64,000 bases of DNA, from NCBI RefSeq assembly GCF_009734445.1, contig NZ_CP046457.1:1-64000 (forward strand). The letters run 5' to 3'. This DNA is from Candidatus Syntrophocurvum alkaliphilum (GTDB taxonomy: Bacteria; Bacillota; Syntrophomonadia; Syntrophomonadales; Syntrophomonadaceae). Each line of letters opens with the position of its first letter. Position 1 is the first letter of the stretch. The notes beneath the pieces are model-generated. The model ran no database searches and was not told where the DNA came from. It saw nothing but the letters and a program-made list of their open reading frames with translations. This document shows positions 17,321 to 25,112 of the stretch, piece by piece. A program made the translations under genes and the position numbers.

Positions 17321-18004
17321 ATGAAAACTAAACATATGGTTTTAACCTCTTTATTTTTTTTAATTACTTTTATTTGTATTACATTTTTATCTTTTTATAA
17401 GGAAGGTTTTATTTTTGATGAGGCAATTATTTTATGGGCTAATACTGTAAATAGTCCATTGCTTGTACAAATCTTAGAAACTATAACCAAAATAGGTAGT
17501 AGTGAAATAATTGTGTTATTAACATTATTAATTATTTTGGTATTAATATATAAAAAAGATTGGTTCAACAGTTTGTTTTTTTTAACACTCTCATTTGGAG
17601 GAGTATTTCTAAACTTTTTATTAAAAATATTGTTTCAAAGAGAAAGACCTGGTGACTCAAGTTATATTGAAGTTTTCAATTATTCTTTAGAAATAGTTTC
17701 TTATAGCTTTCCTAGTGGTCATACTATGAGGAGTGTTATACTTTTTATTTTTGTAATATATTTAAGCAATCTATTATTTAAAACAAAACCTTTAAGATAT
17801 CTTTCTTATTCTGTTAGCTTACTTGTTATTTTTGGAGTTTCATTAAGTCGAATTGTTCTTGATGTACATTATTTTTCTGATGTCATAGCTGCTGTTAGTA
17901 TTTCAATAGCTTGGTTTTGTTTTTGCATGTACTTATTTGTGAAAAATGCTAATTACTTTGAAAAGGACCAAAAATCTTTGCAAAAGGAAAAGCAATTATC
18001 TTAA
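17321..18004 (+). CDS. PAP2-family membrane phosphatase
   Basis: 227 residues with about six transmembrane helices. The three PAP2 motifs are present: K102 to RERP (107-110), PSGH at 131-134 and S-R177 with H183 and D187 (SRIVLDVHYFSDV). Such enzymes dephosphorylate undecaprenyl pyrophosphate or phosphatidic acid at the outer face of the membrane. AGGGA sits 10 nt before the ATG. Monocistronic: a terminator follows and the previous operon ends 118 bp before. UppP-like or lipid phosphatase activity cannot be separated from sequence alone. Confidence 0.85.
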   Translation: MKTKHMVLTSLFFLITFICITFLSFYKEGFIFDEAIILWANTVNSPLLVQILETITKIGSSEIIVLLTLLIILVLIYKKDWFNSLFFLTLSFGGVFLNFLLKILFQRERPGDSSYIEVFNYSLEIVSYSFPSGHTMRSVILFIFVIYLSNLLFKTKPLRYLSYSVSLLVIFGVSLSRIVLDVHYFSDVIAAVSISIAWFCFCMYLFVKNANYFEKDQKSLQKEKQLS

Positions 18005-18020
18005 ACTAAAAATAATTTTA

Positions 18021-18054
18021 AAAAAGCCTTAAGATTATAATTCTAAGGCTTTTT
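18021..18054 (+). terminator. Terminator after PAP2 gene
   Basis: Stem AAAAGCCTTA / TAAGGCTTTT with a 12-nt loop and a trailing T run. Confidence 0.8.
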
Positions 18055-18113
18055 AATTATACTTATTATTAAGTATGATTGTATTATATGTATTTTAAGG
18101 GGAGGCGAACATA

Positions 18114-18803
18114 ATGTGTTTTTCGGATAAAACAAGTAAAAATAAGACTGTTGTGATAAAAGATGCATTTAATGTAACTGAGAAGATGCTTTCTATACAT
18201 GAATCAATTGTTGGGAAAAATGTATTAGAGATTGGTTGTGGAGATGGCTATATGACAGAAATGTTACAAAAATATACTCAAAGTATTATCGGGATTGACC
18301 CATGTGCATCGGCTATTGAGGATGCACGAAAAGCAGTTGCTGATGCTGAATTTTTTGTGCAATCTGGTGAAGCCCTTTCCTTCACGGATAATATGTTTGA
18401 TACTGTATTGTTTTCTTTATCCCTACATCATCATGATGATCCTTCTGCAGCATTTAGAGAAGCAAAGCGAGTGGTTTGTCCCGAAGGTATGATTGTTGTT
18501 ATTGAACCCGCTAATAACTCTGAATTGATGAAGGTGTGTGCACCATTTGATTTAGAGGAAAGAGATCGATTACAGCGAGCGGATGATGTACTAAATAAGT
18601 ATACATATAAGGAAAAGCACATTTTATATCCGGTGTGGCGGTTTGCAGATGTTACTAAACTTCATGCGTGGTTGGCAGAATACTTTGTAGAAACGGCAAG
18701 CTCTAAAAGCCATGAACAGGCAGATGCAATTATTGCATATAAACGCAATGAAACTCCACTGGATATAAATTATGAATTGCGTGTAATGGTGTTTAATGGT
18801 TAA
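18114..18803 (+). CDS. Class I SAM-dependent methyltransferase
   Basis: 229 residues; GGGGAGG lies upstream of the ATG. Motif I is VLEIGCGDG (37-45), the acidic loop after strand 2 is IIGIDPCASA, and the post-II region carries FDTVLFSLSLHHHDDPSAAF, placing it in the Methyltransf_11 group. The C-terminal half is shorter than in UbiE. The substrate is unknown. It precedes an MFS exporter by 90 bp on the same strand, so it may modify a compound that the exporter handles; that link is inference from position only. Confidence 0.75.
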   Translation: MCFSDKTSKNKTVVIKDAFNVTEKMLSIHESIVGKNVLEIGCGDGYMTEMLQKYTQSIIGIDPCASAIEDARKAVADAEFFVQSGEALSFTDNMFDTVLFSLSLHHHDDPSAAFREAKRVVCPEGMIVVIEPANNSELMKVCAPFDLEERDRLQRADDVLNKYTYKEKHILYPVWRFADVTKLHAWLAEYFVETASSKSHEQADAIIAYKRNETPLDINYELRVMVFNG

Positions 18804-18810
18804 GGGGGTC

Positions 18811-18886
18811 TCCTTGATATATTGCCTTCCTTGATATACTCCTGATACACCTACCTCCATCTCCTCCCTTGATATGCAAAAAGGAG
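18811..18886 (+). promoter_or_regulatory. Pyrimidine-rich leader with three CCTTGATAT repeats
   Basis: CCTTGATAT occurs at 18812, 18829 and 18867 between the methyltransferase stop and the exporter's AAGGAG (18881-18886). The stretch also contains CTACCTCCATCTCCTCCC, which is complementary to Shine-Dalgarno sequence and could pair with the exporter's ribosome binding site. Confidence 0.35.
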
Positions 18887-18893
18887 CATAAAT

Positions 18894-20483
18894 ATGGTTG
18901 ATGTACAAACAACAAATCAAATTACAGGAAATCGTAAGTGGTGGGCGTTGGCTACTGTTATGGTAACCATGTTTTTTGCTTCTATGAACCAAACCATTGT
19001 TTCTACAGCAATCCCAACTATTGTTGGAGATTTACAGGGATTTACTCTTTATGCTTGGATATTTAGTGCTTATATGATGACTACAGCGATTACTGTTCCT
19101 ATTTATGGGAAGCTATCAGATGTGTATGGGCGAAAACCTTTTTATATTTTTGGGCTAATTGTTTTTGGGGTAGGGTCTGTAATATGTGGACAGGTAAATA
19201 CTATGCAAGAATTGATACTAGCACGAGGTTTGCAAGGAATTGGGGCTGGTGCTTTAATAAGTATGCCGCGAGCAACAATAGGTGATATTTTTAACCCTAG
19301 AGAGCGTGGTCGCTGGATGGGAATGGTAGGCGCAGTATTTGGATTATCAAGTATTGCTGGTCCTGTTATAGGTGGTTGGATTACCGAAACCTTCTCTTGG
19401 CATTGGATTTTTTATATAAGTCTACCCTTTGTATTAATTGCACTTATTGGAGTGATGCTCTTTTTGCCTAAAGTTAAGGCAAGCAAAGAAGTAAAGGTTG
19501 ATTGGATAGGATCGGCGTTATTAATTATTGGACTAATACCAATATTAATGGGATTTACTTTGGCTGGATCAGAGTATGGTTGGACTTCTCCTTTTATAAT
19601 AGCTATGTTCGTAATTGGTGTGATTGTATTAATGCTATTTATTAAATATGAGCGTAACATATCTGATCCAATCATAACTCCAGTTTTATTTAAAAATCGC
19701 ATTTTTTCCACTTCACTTATCCTAGGGATTCTATTATCAATGGCTATGTTTGGCAGTGTGATGTTTTTACCTTTATTTATTCAGGGGGTTATTGGTCTTA
19801 ATCCTACAGACAGCGGACTTGTTATGTCTTCCATGATGATAAGCTTTATTGTAGGGAGTGTTATTTCTGGACAGATTATGACAAGAACAGGAAAATATCG
19901 CTTGCTTTCTCATATAAGTGCAGCAGCTATTGTTTTAAGTACATCTTTATTCATGACCATGGATATTAATACTGGCTATCCTACTGTTATAAAATATTTG
20001 ATAATATTAGGTCTAGGAGTTGGCTGCATGATGCCATTGCTAAATATTGCAGTACAAAATGCTTTTCCCTATCGGATAATGGGAACAGTCAACGCCACTC
20101 AACAGTTTGTATCGTCCTTAGGGGGAGTGATTGCTGCACCAATCTTTGGATCGATTTTAAATTGGGGATTTGATACTCGTTTAAGTTATGTTTTGTCAGA
20201 AAAAACTAGAAAATTAATAGGTTCTATATCCGAGCTTGACCCTCAAACTTTATTAACAGATCACGCCCAACAAGCAATTGCTGAACGATTTATTCAGCTT
20301 GGCCCCGCTGGAGAGGTAATGTATATTGAGCTGTTACAGGCTGTAAAGGTGTCTCTTACAGCTGGTATCAGTTATTTATTTACATTAGGACTTGTATTTG
20401 CGGTTCTTTGTTTTATTGGCACTTTCTTTTTACCAGAGCGTACACTTCAAGGTGATGAGTACTATAGTGATTCTACGGAATAA
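18894..20483 (+). CDS. MFS exporter, DHA2 (EmrB/QacA) family, 14 TM
   Basis: 529 residues with AAGGAG 7 nt upstream. The hydropathy pattern suits 14 transmembrane helices. The N-terminal helix shows SMNQTIVSTAIPTIVGDL (DHA2 motif D1), motif A is GKLSDVYGRKPFY between helices 2 and 3, and motif C-like GLSSIAGPVIGGW marks a proton-driven antiporter. The family exports drugs, dyes and bile salts. It follows a methyltransferase and a possible attenuator leader, so inducible expression is plausible. The substrate cannot be told. Confidence 0.85.
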   Translation: MVDVQTTNQITGNRKWWALATVMVTMFFASMNQTIVSTAIPTIVGDLQGFTLYAWIFSAYMMTTAITVPIYGKLSDVYGRKPFYIFGLIVFGVGSVICGQVNTMQELILARGLQGIGAGALISMPRATIGDIFNPRERGRWMGMVGAVFGLSSIAGPVIGGWITETFSWHWIFYISLPFVLIALIGVMLFLPKVKASKEVKVDWIGSALLIIGLIPILMGFTLAGSEYGWTSPFIIAMFVIGVIVLMLFIKYERNISDPIITPVLFKNRIFSTSLILGILLSMAMFGSVMFLPLFIQGVIGLNPTDSGLVMSSMMISFIVGSVISGQIMTRTGKYRLLSHISAAAIVLSTSLFMTMDINTGYPTVIKYLIILGLGVGCMMPLLNIAVQNAFPYRIMGTVNATQQFVSSLGGVIAAPIFGSILNWGFDTRLSYVLSEKTRKLIGSISELDPQTLLTDHAQQAIAERFIQLGPAGEVMYIELLQAVKVSLTAGISYLFTLGLVFAVLCFIGTFFLPERTLQGDEYYSDSTE

Positions 20484-20634
20484 TGTTTTACAATGAAAAT
20501 ACTTTCTTCTAACATATCGATTCTTTCATTTCGTAGGGGGTTAATTTAATTATTAAAAAATACCAGGATATTTACCAGATATTTGATAAAGCTAAGTAAA
20601 GATTCATTTTATTTACTAAAAGGAGCAAGTTAGA

Positions 20635-21843
20635 TTGAAAGCTGATAGTAAATTAAAAGTAGGAATACTTAGTTTATCAAACTTTATAACAGTTCTGGTA
20701 AATACCATATTATTTCCTGTTTTTCCTGCCATGGCTAGGGACCTTGATGTTAGTTTAACAGATTTGGCTATATTGGTAGGGATTGTTTCTTTTCCAGCTG
20801 CAATTGTAAACCTATTTGGTGGGATTTTGGCTGATAGGTTTGGCAAAAAATTGGTCATGGTAGTTTCTTTAATTATATATGGGTTAGGTGGACTACTAGC
20901 AGGACTAGCTATTCTTTTTATGGATGATCCTTACACTATGATTTTAATAGGAAGATTTTTTCAGGGTCTAGGCTCAGCTACTCCTATGTTTTTAAGTATT
21001 GCATTAGTTGGAGATATTTTTAAAAGTATAGAAAGAACAAAAGCAGTAGGATTTTTGGAAACGGCTAATGGCTTAGGGAAGGTTTCAAGTCCTGTTATTG
21101 GTGGAGCTATTGGGCTAATATCTTGGAGTGCAATATTTTTTGTATATCCATTAGTAGCAGTTCCAGTAGCATTAGCAACGTGGATATATATCAAAGAGCC
21201 TGAGCAGGATAAGGAAGTAGACTGGCAAAAACATAAAGAAGCATTTTTACTATTTAAAAATGGTTCTCGTATGCTAAGTCTTATTTCAGCATTTATTGTT
21301 ATATTTATTCTTATAGGTACAATGTTTTGGATGAGTGATTTCTTAGCTGCAAAGCTAGATATTAATAAGTTGCTTAGAGGAGCAATTATTGCTCTACCGG
21401 CTGTGGCGATGATGTTAACTGCTTTAATGGCAGGAATAATATCGAAGAAATTACATCCACAAATCATTATTACTACTGGGTTATTTATTATGGCTGCAAG
21501 TGCTATTACCTTAGGTTTCACTGCTAATACTCTTTTATTTTGGCCACTTATTTTACTGATTGGTATTGGGGCAGGAACAACGTTGCCTGCTATTGGCACT
21601 GTAAGTACATCTGTTCAAGATAAGCATATTAGAGGTTTAACTACGACTATTTATGGTAGTGCAAGATCTTTGGGAGCTGCACTCTCACCAATTACGTTTT
21701 CTTTTCTTCTACATTATGGACTTAAGGTCACTTTTATCACTATAGGTATTGCAGGTATAATATTTGCCGTAATTTTTTACTTCATATTTAAAGAAAAAGA
21801 TGTCTTACCAGATGAACTATTACCTGAGAATTCAGCAGAATAG
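20635..21843 (+). CDS. MFS transporter, 12 TM, drug-efflux type
   Basis: 402 residues from a TTG start with AAGGAG 9 nt upstream. Twelve predicted helices. Motif A is GILADRFGKKLVMV, and VSSPVIGGAIGLISW is the motif C region of drug:H+ antiporters (DHA1). A C-terminal acidic tail (DVLPDELLPENSAE) lies in the cytoplasm. It is separated by 151 bp from the preceding DHA2 exporter, and a REP-like terminator follows directly. Sugar or metabolite efflux cannot be excluded. Confidence 0.8.
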   Translation: MKADSKLKVGILSLSNFITVLVNTILFPVFPAMARDLDVSLTDLAILVGIVSFPAAIVNLFGGILADRFGKKLVMVVSLIIYGLGGLLAGLAILFMDDPYTMILIGRFFQGLGSATPMFLSIALVGDIFKSIERTKAVGFLETANGLGKVSSPVIGGAIGLISWSAIFFVYPLVAVPVALATWIYIKEPEQDKEVDWQKHKEAFLLFKNGSRMLSLISAFIVIFILIGTMFWMSDFLAAKLDINKLLRGAIIALPAVAMMLTALMAGIISKKLHPQIIITTGLFIMAASAITLGFTANTLLFWPLILLIGIGAGTTLPAIGTVSTSVQDKHIRGLTTTIYGSARSLGAALSPITFSFLLHYGLKVTFITIGIAGIIFAVIFYFIFKEKDVLPDELLPENSAE

Positions 21844-21844
21844 C

Positions 21845-21903
21845 AAAAAGGGGACGTTTTATTTGTCTAAATTTACTAATAGACAAAAAACGTCCCCATT
21901 TTA
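21845..21903. repeat. REP-like palindrome acting as terminator
   Basis: AAAAAGGGGACGTTTTATTTG and its near-complement around an AATTTACTAA loop, ending in ATTTT. This is a longer-armed variant of the GGGGACG family, 2 bp after the MFS stop. Confidence 0.75.
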
Positions 21904-21922
21904 GATGTTTGATGTTATTGAG

Positions 21923-22084
21923 TTACCTTGATTTTCCTTTAGGCATAAAAGTTTCACATGCGGTATCGTCAGTATTGCTAACCATATGGTCTTTCACTCT
22001 AGATTTTACTTCAATTGTGGAAGCTAGGCACCATTCACTTTGATTATAATGACATTCCTCTACTTTGCATTTGATTTCTGACAT
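21923..22084 (-). CDS. DUF1540 protein (53 aa)
   Basis: ATG at 22084 with GGAGG 7 nt upstream encodes 53 residues starting MSEIKCKVEECHYNQSEWCL. Four Cys are spaced C-x4-C-x7-C-x22-C, and the C-terminal CETF matches the DUF1540 pattern (C-x4-C-x-YN, then C, an A-x-x-I strand and CETF). DUF1540 proteins are small, probably metal-binding, and common in spore-forming Firmicutes; their role is unknown. It is convergent to the MFS gene. I am confident of the family. Confidence 0.8.
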   Translation of the reverse strand: MSEIKCKVEECHYNQSEWCLASTIEVKSRVKDHMVSNTDDTACETFMPKGKSR

Positions 22085-22161
22085 TTTTTCACCTCCGTTT
22101 TTTGCATTCTATATTAATTTTTTCAAAAAATATAATATTATACTAAAAATTATGATAAATA

Positions 22162-22213
22162 TTTTTGCTCAGCCGATTCAATAGTCTAAGTTTAGCTTTT
22201 TGCAGTGAAATCA
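22162..22213. repeat. Solo arm of the 229-bp MITE-like element
   Basis: TTTTTGCTCAGCCGATTCAA through AGTTTAGCTTTTTGCAGTG is almost the reverse complement of the left arm of the element at 51890-51952, with only a few changes. The rest of the element is absent. Confidence 0.75.
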
Positions 22214-22286
22214 ATTAAAAATTCTAGCCATCATAGGTTAATAACTTGTATAATTAACAAAAATACTAGTAAATTAGGAGGTTTTT

Positions 22287-23060
22287 ATGTATCAAGAAAT
22301 AATCAACTTGACAAAACAATTTACCTTGACTAGTCCTTTAAATAGAGTTGAAGATTTAAATAATATGCGTATTTATGATCCGCCACTTATTGCAGTAGCT
22401 GATGCTAATGACCCTTTATTTGTACAATTAAAAAATGATGATATAGTTGGGAATGATCATAAATCGCCTTTTGAATGGCAAAGAGAAGCTAAAAGTGTTA
22501 TAGCTTATTTTTTGCCATATACTGAGAAGGTTCGAGTAACTAATAGAGGTGATACAATGCCTTCAATGGAATGGTTATATGGCAGATTTGAAGGTGAAGA
22601 ATTTAATAAAGCATTAAGTCAATATCTAGTGAATGAATTGACAAAAAAAGGAATGAAAGTAGTTAGTCCGTTTTTAGATCCTAGTTTTAAAATAAATAAT
22701 AGAAAAAGTAATTGGTCGGAAAGACATGTAGCTTTTATTGCTGGATTAGGAACATTCAGTCTTTCTAAATCTCTCATAACGGCTAAAGGAGCAGCAGGTC
22801 GATTGGGTAGTGTTATAGTAGATACTGAGCTTAGCGTAACTAATCGGCCTTATACACACCTTGAAGAATATTGTATATTTTGTGAATTGTGCATTGATCG
22901 CTGTCCACCAGAGGCTATAACTTCAGAAAGTAAAGACCATCTTATTTGTGCAGATTTTATAGATAATAAAATAAGGCCAAAATACAAGCCTAGATATGGG
23001 TGTGGCAAATGTCAAACAGCAGTACCCTGTGAATCAAAAATTCCAGTCAATGTAAAATAA
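22287..23060 (+). CDS. QueG-related 4Fe-4S protein
   Basis: 257 residues, TAGGAGG 6 nt upstream. The C-terminal part has an 8Fe-type arrangement: CIFCELCIDRCPPEAI at about 200-215, then CGKCQTAVPCE near the end. The N-terminal region (AYFLPYTEKV, ERHVAFIAGLGTFSLS) matches the epoxyqueuosine reductase fold. It is shorter than true QueG (about 380 residues) and lacks the HEAT-repeat tail, so it belongs with the reductive-dehalogenase-like or QueG-like ferredoxins of unknown substrate. Cobalamin dependence cannot be judged. A terminator follows. Confidence 0.7.
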   Translation: MYQEIINLTKQFTLTSPLNRVEDLNNMRIYDPPLIAVADANDPLFVQLKNDDIVGNDHKSPFEWQREAKSVIAYFLPYTEKVRVTNRGDTMPSMEWLYGRFEGEEFNKALSQYLVNELTKKGMKVVSPFLDPSFKINNRKSNWSERHVAFIAGLGTFSLSKSLITAKGAAGRLGSVIVDTELSVTNRPYTHLEEYCIFCELCIDRCPPEAITSESKDHLICADFIDNKIRPKYKPRYGCGKCQTAVPCESKIPVNVK

Positions 23061-23080
23061 CAGAATAAGACATAGTAAAT

Positions 23081-23114
23081 AAGACAGAGGTTTTTTTGCA
23101 AGCACCTCTGTCTT
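23081..23114 (+). terminator. Terminator after QueG-like gene
   Basis: 11-bp stem AAGACAGAGGT / ACCTCTGTCTT, with T-rich loop and AT-rich tail. Confidence 0.65.
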
Positions 23115-23282
23115 ATATAATATAAAATATCTTTTGAACTTACTTAAGAAGGGTAACAATATATATGTTAAAAAATAAGTTTATATTTAATTTTAATCAT
23201 TATTATATTATAGTTTTTATAAATACTAAGAAAGATATGTTATTTTTGCAAAGTTTTTTATTAATAACATTTAGGAGAAACC

Positions 23283-23789
23283 ATGGATACGTACCTTTTT
23301 AATTACATACAAGTATTGTTAGAAGAAGCCCATATTATAACATTATTTGCAACCTTAGTTTTTACTTTAACAGTAGCACCAATAAACAAAGAAACGGTTG
23401 TAATAACTTTAGCTATAATGTCAGGGACAGGATTAATAAGTCCATTTTTTGGCTTTAGTGCTCTTGTATTAGCTAATTACATTAGTTATTTTTTGTTCTT
23501 TTTTATTGGTCGTTTTTCTAAGGCATTACAAAAATTAATTTTAAATGATAGAACCTCTGCTAAAATGGAAAAACGAATTGATAGAAGCAATCAATTTATA
23601 GAAAAATATGGTGCGATGTCTATCATATTTGGATATTTTGTACCTGGGATCAGACAGGTTTTACCTTTAATAATGGGTATAAGTACTTTTAAGGCATTAA
23701 GGTTTATGTGGATTGCTTTTTGGGGATCAATTATTTGGACAGGAGTTTATTATTTTGTGGTTTTATCACTTACAGATTTATGGATATAG
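23283..23789 (+). CDS. DedA/VTT-family membrane protein
   Basis: 168 residues, TAGGAGAAACC before the ATG. Four to five hydrophobic helices with the DedA/SNARE-associated (VTT) pattern: re-entrant FTLTVAPINKETVVI near the N-terminus, then EKYGAMSIIFGYFVPGIRQVLPLIMGIS, the family's conserved F-x-R-x-x-P-G-x-R-type region, here with GYFVPGIRQ. Members act as lipid (undecaprenyl phosphate or phosphatidylethanolamine) flippases or support membrane potential. It ends 25 bp before the TrmO gene, so they may be co-transcribed. Confidence 0.8.
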   Translation: MDTYLFNYIQVLLEEAHIITLFATLVFTLTVAPINKETVVITLAIMSGTGLISPFFGFSALVLANYISYFLFFFIGRFSKALQKLILNDRTSAKMEKRIDRSNQFIEKYGAMSIIFGYFVPGIRQVLPLIMGISTFKALRFMWIAFWGSIIWTGVYYFVVLSLTDLWI

Positions 23790-23814
23790 ATTATAGAAAT
23801 ATAGGAGATTATTA

Positions 23815-24621
23815 ATGAATCAAATTACACTAAATCCTGTAGGAAAAGTAATATCTGAACGTAATAGTCCAGACACTATGCCTTTAGGAGGCACTGATTC
23901 TATTATAGAAATATTTGAAGAATATAGTGATGCACTATTGCGAATTGAAGAAAACTCCCACTTGTGGGTTCTTTCTTGGTTTCACGAATCACCTAGAAAG
24001 TCCTTAAGGGTTAACCCCAAACGGCTTAATCCAGATTTAGAAGAATTTGGTGTATTTGCTTTAAGAGCATTTGATAGACCTAACCCTATTGGGTTATCAC
24101 TTGTGAAACTTGAGAAGGTGGAGAGAAGTTTTTTATATGTTCAAGGGTTAGATGCAATAAATAACACACCTGTATTAGATGTTAAACCCTATTTTGAAAA
24201 TGATGTTATTTTTTCTCCAAAAACACCATATATACGTAGGAAAAACAGAGAAATGCGCCAACAATTAATCTTAAAACGAGGCTTTGCCTACCATCAAGAA
24301 AAATGTTTAGATTTATTATTAGCCGTTAGAATGGCAGTAATAGCGGAAGAAAAATTAGGGCACTTGCAAAATGATGATTTAGTAATAAATGCAAAAGGAA
24401 CTACCTGTTTTATAGATGCTTTGCAAGGTATAACTCACGCACGCTTAGCTAATCCACCACGATTAAGTTACTCTATCGAAGCATCAATCTCGGAATCTAT
24501 ATGGACTAAAGACGACAAGCAATTGGTTATTAAAACTAAAAATACTAATTATACTGAGGAAAACTTGTTAAACATGGCAGATGAAGATCTATTTATGATT
24601 GATTTATATTTTGGTATCTAA
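23815..24621 (+). CDS. TrmO-type tRNA methyltransferase domain fused to FmdE-like domain
   Basis: 268 residues. Residues 1-145 are the TsaA/TrmO (YaeB) beta-barrel: NPVGKV, SHLWVLSWFHE, GVFALRAFDRPNPIGLSLVKL and LDVKPYF are the SAM-binding signature strings of the enzyme that N6-methylates t6A37 in tRNA-Thr. Residues ~155-268 look like an FmdE domain: CLDLLLAVRMAVIAEEKLG and then GTTCFIDALQGITHA, which matches the family's C-x-x-DAIQ-x-x-TG motif except that the G is replaced. FmdE partners formylmethanofuran dehydrogenase, a Mo/W enzyme. A Mo/W cofactor riboswitch lies 90 bp downstream. The TrmO part is solid; the FmdE match is by eye. Confidence 0.75.
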   Translation: MNQITLNPVGKVISERNSPDTMPLGGTDSIIEIFEEYSDALLRIEENSHLWVLSWFHESPRKSLRVNPKRLNPDLEEFGVFALRAFDRPNPIGLSLVKLEKVERSFLYVQGLDAINNTPVLDVKPYFENDVIFSPKTPYIRRKNREMRQQLILKRGFAYHQEKCLDLLLAVRMAVIAEEKLGHLQNDDLVINAKGTTCFIDALQGITHARLANPPRLSYSIEASISESIWTKDDKQLVIKTKNTNYTEENLLNMADEDLFMIDLYFGI

Positions 24622-24691
24622 AATATTGTTGCATTATTATAAAAAATTTAATTAATAAAAAAGGAAAAAGATAATAAATATAGAATAACTA

Positions 24692-24697
24692 TATAAT
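24692..24697 (+). promoter_or_regulatory. -10 box before orphan riboswitch
   Basis: TATAAT 15 bp before the riboswitch outer stem. A good -35 box is not visible at normal spacing, so read-through from the TrmO gene is also possible. Confidence 0.4.
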
Positions 24698-24711
24698 ATA
24701 AAGGAATATTG

Positions 24712-24811
24712 GTCTTCGAGCTATTGAGTCTAAAGATTTATATCCATGACTTTTTAGCCGCTGGGTTAGCACAAGAAATTGGTTAGCCTCCCTGTGATTT
24801 GGAAAGAAGAC
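24712..24811 (+). ncRNA. Second Mo/W cofactor riboswitch, no gene downstream
   Basis: Outer stem GTCTTC (24712-24717) / GAAGAC (24806-24811) encloses the same conserved parts as the tup riboswitch: CGAG after the 5' strand and GCCTCCCTGTGATTTGGAAA before the 3' strand. The stem bases differ from the tup copy but stay paired, which is covariation. The nearest plus-strand gene downstream is the aor ferredoxin, 1.7 kb away, beyond three terminators and an opposed gene. Confidence 0.8.
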
Positions 24812-24843
24812 GTGTACATAAAGCATAATTTTATGGTTTAATT

Positions 24844-24865
24844 AGGCACGGTTTCGTGTCTTTTT
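24844..24865 (+). terminator. First terminator after orphan riboswitch
   Basis: Stem GGCACG / CGTGTC with GTTT loop and five T, 32 nt after P1. This is the spacing expected of a riboswitch attenuator. Confidence 0.8.
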
Positions 24866-24889
24866 CATTTAAATGTTTTATGTGCCCAG

Positions 24890-24913
24890 GCACAGGTAGA
24901 CTGTGCTTTTTTT
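24890..24913 (+). terminator. Second terminator after orphan riboswitch
   Basis: Stem GCACAG / CTGTGC with GTAGA loop and seven T. Part of its 5' side could pair alternatively with the preceding GGCACG hairpin. Confidence 0.8.
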
Positions 24914-24972
24914 ATTTTTGAAAAATAGAATTACTCTCTTTCCCCGGGAGTAGTTAGTTTTCTTCTATAATT

Positions 24973-25003
24973 AGCTGTTAACTTATGTTAGCAGCTTTTT
25001 TTT
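24973..25003 (+). terminator. Third terminator after orphan riboswitch
   Basis: 10-bp stem AGCTGTTAAC / GTTAGCAGCT with a TTAT loop and eight T. Confidence 0.8.
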
Positions 25004-25112
25004 CAATATTGGTTTAAATATTGATTCTTTTTATGAAAAGTGGATTATTATTTTATTTTTTTTATGTATCTAAAATTAGAAAAATATACAAAATCGCTTC
25101 TGTGTTTAGTTG

